DNA of 64,000 nucleotides from positions 434,001 through 498,000 of the forward strand of contig NZ_SNZH01000002.1 in NCBI RefSeq assembly GCF_004363655.1, written 5' to 3'. The notes beneath the pieces are model-generated. The model worked only from the letters and a program-made list of their open reading frames with translations, was not told where the DNA came from and made no database searches. This DNA comes from Tahibacter aquaticus. Its GTDB lineage: Bacteria; Pseudomonadota; Gammaproteobacteria; Xanthomonadales; Rhodanobacteraceae. Positions 61,286 to 64,000 of the stretch are shown piece by piece. The stretch's first letter is position 1, and each line of letters opens with the position of its first letter. The translations under genes were made by a program, and so were the position numbers.

Positions 61286-63096
61286 GCAGCTACCGCTTCC
61301 GCCGCGACCTTGACGACAGCGCCGCCGAAGTCTGGCGGCCGCTGGACCGCGCGCTGGCGCACTGGGTACGTGCCCACGGCGGTTCGGCCGAACTGGCCGC
61401 CGTCGCTGCCTGGGCCAGCCTGGCCGATGGCCTGGGCGATGCGGCGCTGCCGCTGCGCGGCGAAGACGCGGGCCGGCACGGCATGGCGCGGCTGTCCGAC
61501 GCGGCACTGGCGGCTTTGCGCCAGCAGCCGCTGGTTGGCGACGGCAGCCGGCGCACGCCGTTCGTGCTGGATGCGGACGACCGCTTCGCGCTGTGGCGCA
61601 ACCACGCCGACGAGACCGCGATCGCGGCCTGCCTGCGCCAGCGCCGCAGTGCGGCCGACCCGGTCGACGGCGCCGCGGTCAAGGCCGCCGTCGACGCACT
61701 GTTCGGCGGCGATCGCACACGCCGCGTACAGGCCCAGCGCATGGCCGTCGCCGGCGTGGCCGGGCGCCGGCTGTTCGTGCTCACCGGTGGGCCGGGCACG
61801 GGCAAGACCACTACCGTGCTGCGCATGCTGTTGCTGCTGCAGCGCGTGCAGCCGCAGCGCCTGCTGATACAGGTTGCCGCGCCTACCGGCAAGGCGGCCC
61901 AGCGCCTGCTGCAATCGCTGCGTCAGGGAAAAATGCAATTGTCCCAAGGCGAGCACGCCCTGGGCGAGGAATGGAGTGCGGCGCTGGCCGGCATTGCCGA
62001 CGCCGAGGCACCGACCCTGCACCGGCTGCTGGGCTACGATCCTCGCCGCAATGTATTCACGCGCAACCGGCGCCGGCCGCTGGCGGCCGACATCGTCGTG
62101 GTCGACGAAGCCTCGATGGTCGACCTGGCCCTGCTGCGCGCCCTGCTCGACGCCCTGCGGCCGCAGGCGCGGCTGATCCTGGTGGGCGATGCCGACCAGC
62201 TGACCTCGGTCGCGGCGGGTTCTACCCTGATGGATCTGGTTGCCGCGCTGGAGCCGCAGCGGGCGGCCGAGCTGGTGCGGCTGCAGCACAGTTTTCGCGC
62301 CGAGCGCGAACTGGTACGGGTCAACGAAGCGGTGCGCAGCGGTGACGCGGCGGAGCTGGACGCCGCCCTGGCCGCCGCGCCGCAGCGTGCCCTGCTGCGG
62401 CCTGTCGGCGATGCGGCGGTGCTGGCGGCGGCGCTGCAGCAGTGGGCGCTGCAACTGGCCGGCAGCGGCATTGCCGGCGACGATGCCGATGCGGGCGATG
62501 CGGCGTCGGCGGCGCTGGCCGCGCTGCGCCGGCTGTCCCAGCGCCAGCTGCTGTGCGCACTGCGCGAAGATGCCTTCGGTGCGCTGGCCGCCAATGCGGC
62601 GATCGAAGCGCAGCTGCGCCGGCACTGGCAGGTGGCAGCCGAGGCGCTGTGGTATCCCGGCCGCGCGGTGATGATCACGCGCAACGACTACGCCCTGCGC
62701 CTGTTCAACGGCGACATCGGCCTGTGCCTGGCCGATGCGGACGGCAGCCTGCGCGTCTGGTTCGAAACCGTCGACGCGGCGGGCCAGGCCACGGCGCGCT
62801 GGCTCGCGCCCGACCGCCTGCCCCTGCACGAGGGCGCATTCGCAGTCACCGTACACAAGAGCCAGGGTTCCGAGTACGCCGAGGCCGCCGTGCTGCTGCC
62901 GCCCGATCCCGAGCAGCGCATCCTGTCGCGCCAGCTGCTGTATACCGGTGTGTCGCGGGCCAAACAGCGTCTGCAGATCTGGGCATTGCCGTCGGTGCTG
63001 GCGGCGGCGCTGGCCAGGCCGATACGCCGCGCCGGCGGCCTGGCGGCGAAACTGCGCGACGGCCCGGCGCCGCCGGACCAGTTCGAGCTTTTCTGA
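61282..63096 (+). CDS. recD: exodeoxyribonuclease V subunit RecD
   Basis: 604 residues, starting four bases inside the end of recB. Helicase motifs: Walker A LFVLTGGPGTGKTTTVLRML (about 165-184), PTGKAAQRL, DIVVVDEASMVDLALLRALL, LILVGDADQLTSVAAG, and the C-terminal GAFAVTVHKSQGSEYAEA and LYTGVSRAKQRLQIW. RecD is the 5-prime to 3-prime helicase motor of the complex. The N-terminal about 100 residues are the RecD-specific domain contacting RecC. No defects seen. Confidence 0.96.
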   Translation: MSSYRFRRDLDDSAAEVWRPLDRALAHWVRAHGGSAELAAVAAWASLADGLGDAALPLRGEDAGRHGMARLSDAALAALRQQPLVGDGSRRTPFVLDADDRFALWRNHADETAIAACLRQRRSAADPVDGAAVKAAVDALFGGDRTRRVQAQRMAVAGVAGRRLFVLTGGPGTGKTTTVLRMLLLLQRVQPQRLLIQVAAPTGKAAQRLLQSLRQGKMQLSQGEHALGEEWSAALAGIADAEAPTLHRLLGYDPRRNVFTRNRRRPLAADIVVVDEASMVDLALLRALLDALRPQARLILVGDADQLTSVAAGSTLMDLVAALEPQRAAELVRLQHSFRAERELVRVNEAVRSGDAAELDAALAAAPQRALLRPVGDAAVLAAALQQWALQLAGSGIAGDDADAGDAASAALAALRRLSQRQLLCALREDAFGALAANAAIEAQLRRHWQVAAEALWYPGRAVMITRNDYALRLFNGDIGLCLADADGSLRVWFETVDAAGQATARWLAPDRLPLHEGAFAVTVHKSQGSEYAEAAVLLPPDPEQRILSRQLLYTGVSRAKQRLQIWALPSVLAAALARPIRRAGGLAAKLRDGPAPPDQFELF

Positions 63097-63465
63097 AAGT
63101 TTTACAAGTTTTATTTGTGCAAAATGAAATGCGCCGGTCCGCCACGGGCGGTCGCAACAGTGGCGGTGGACAGGTGAGATAGCGACGCCGCTGGCGACAC
63201 TCTGGATCGCTGCGAGCGCCGGCACCACACTGCCTGGGTTGCACAGCACAACGATACGCCTGGGGACGGCTGCGGCACTTGTCGTGGCGGAGGCATCCTC
63301 GCACGTTGCTGCCTGCGTTCGTAACGGCCGGGGCGCTGTCCCGGTCGGTATGGAGTGGCGCTGTCGTGGTCCTGCCGGTCATCGGCAGGCCCGGGCCGGC
63401 GCTGCCTGAAGCCCGCCGCCGTACCGGCCGGCGGGAACTCGTCTGGGAATCCAAGGGGGTTAGCC
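63097..63465. other. 369-base gap after recD
   Basis: Begins with an AT-rich stretch (63097-63135, AGTTTTACAAGTTTTATTTG) that could hold a promoter for the protease gene; no clear -35/-10 pair. No gene recognised. Confidence 0.4.
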
Positions 63466-64000
63466 GTGGCTGCAAAGACATTTCCTCTCACCATCGAGAT
63501 GGCGGTCTCGAACGGAGTGGTCGACCGCTATGGTTTTTTTCCGTCCGCCGTGCGCCTGCTGGCGGGAACCAGCGTGGTACTCGGCAGCGCCGTGCTGCTG
63601 TCGCCGCGCTGGGCGCTGACGGCGAGCCATCTGTTCCGGCTGCGGCAGGACATCGTGCGTGTGCAGGATTCCGGCAGCCGCCAGACCGTGCGAGCCAAGG
63701 CGGTGTACTGGCGCAGCGGCGAATCCTGCGAACTGGGCCAGCAGCCCTGGCCCAGCCAGGCCGGCAGCCGCGGCGGTGCTGCCGACGAGCTGCTGCTGGT
63801 GGAGCTGCACAGCGATATGAACGCCGGCTACCAGGCTGCAGTACTCAACGATGACGGCCAGCAGGAAGTGCCGGACAGCGAACTGTTCATGGCTGGCTTC
63901 GGCGCCGACGACCACGGCCGTGAAGACCGTCATGTGCGCTATGCCAGCCTGTCCTACAAGGGCGACAGCGCAGGTCGCGGCGCCGCGATCAGCAATGCGG
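63466..64000 (+). CDS. trypsin-like serine protease, N-terminal part
   Basis: GTG at 63466 with AAGGGGG ten bases upstream; open to the right edge, 178 residues visible. The chymotrypsin-fold opening is visible: FFPSAVRLLAGTSVVLGSAVLLSPRWALTASHLF with the catalytic-type histidine H55 in TASH, then D107 in AADELLLVEL, matching the D in the DIALL motif. The catalytic serine (GxSGG) would lie beyond the window. There is no evident signal peptide (MAAKTFPLTIEMAVSNGVVD), which is unusual for this family. Assignment is good but incomplete. Confidence 0.75.
   Translation, partial: MAAKTFPLTIEMAVSNGVVDRYGFFPSAVRLLAGTSVVLGSAVLLSPRWALTASHLFRLRQDIVRVQDSGSRQTVRAKAVYWRSGESCELGQQPWPSQAGSRGGAADELLLVELHSDMNAGYQAAVLNDDGQQEVPDSELFMAGFGADDHGREDRHVRYASLSYKGDSAGRGAAISNA

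Overview
The window is a high-GC chromosomal segment from a gammaproteobacterium. Gene content (paired RND pumps, recCBD gene order, DUF1800/DUF1501 pair, YchJ, a DsbD-like protein, NAD salvage by NadV plus NadM-Nudix) suggests the Lysobacterales (Xanthomonadales), perhaps near Rhodanobacteraceae. That placement is inferred from gene content alone. No rRNA or tRNA gene was recognised.

Layout. 1-720: N-terminal part of a DsbD/ScsB-like thiol-disulfide protein (minus, cut by the window edge). 934-4099: DUF1800 and DUF1501 export-associated pair. 4217-6234: two tandem paralogous secreted parallel beta-helix proteins. 6794-12363: small membrane proteins, a TetA-like MFS pump overlapping an EF-hand protein, a 7TM-DISM diguanylate cyclase and YchJ. 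12714-18042: an operon of an SDR-like protein with missing catalytic residues, an RND adaptor lipoprotein and an RND pump, closed by a clear terminator. 18231-20846: accessory patch with an epimerase N-terminal remnant coupled to a zinc-ribbon gene, a MazF-like toxin overlapping a cysteine hydrolase, and an NTF2-like protein. 21058-21310: degenerate 42-bp minisatellite. 21593-22579: DUF1028 protein.

22666-38266 is a complete type I-F CRISPR-Cas locus: cas1, cas2-3 fusion, csy1 (cas8f), csy2 (cas5f), csy3 (cas7f), cas6f, a leader with a consensus IHF site, and an array of 112 repeats and 111 spacers. The most interesting part is the 461-bp gap between cas2-3 and csy1. On the minus strand it holds a two-repeat mini-array with degenerate repeats and a 20-nt spacer. 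The first 13 nt of that spacer match (12/13) each unit of an exact 18-bp tandem repeat lying just upstream of a near-consensus sigma70 promoter (TTGACA-N16-TATACT) facing csy1. Each target has the type I-F CC PAM, and the single mismatch falls at guide position 6, a position flipped out in Cascade complexes. Downstream of this promoter is a 12-codon mini-ORF with consecutive rare AGG-AGA codons, followed by a hairpin. Together these look like a crRNA-like autorepression module and possibly a CreTA-type RNA toxin-antitoxin guarding the I-F system.

After the array: a serine hydrolase and an M28 peptidase (divergent), a second RND pump with adaptor, bioD, an RDD membrane protein, free methionine-R-sulfoxide reductase, a stand-alone TfoX C-terminal domain protein, the nadM-nadV NAD salvage pair, a TPR/PAS/GGDEF protein, recC-recB-recD as an overlapping operon, and the start of a trypsin-like protease cut by the right edge.
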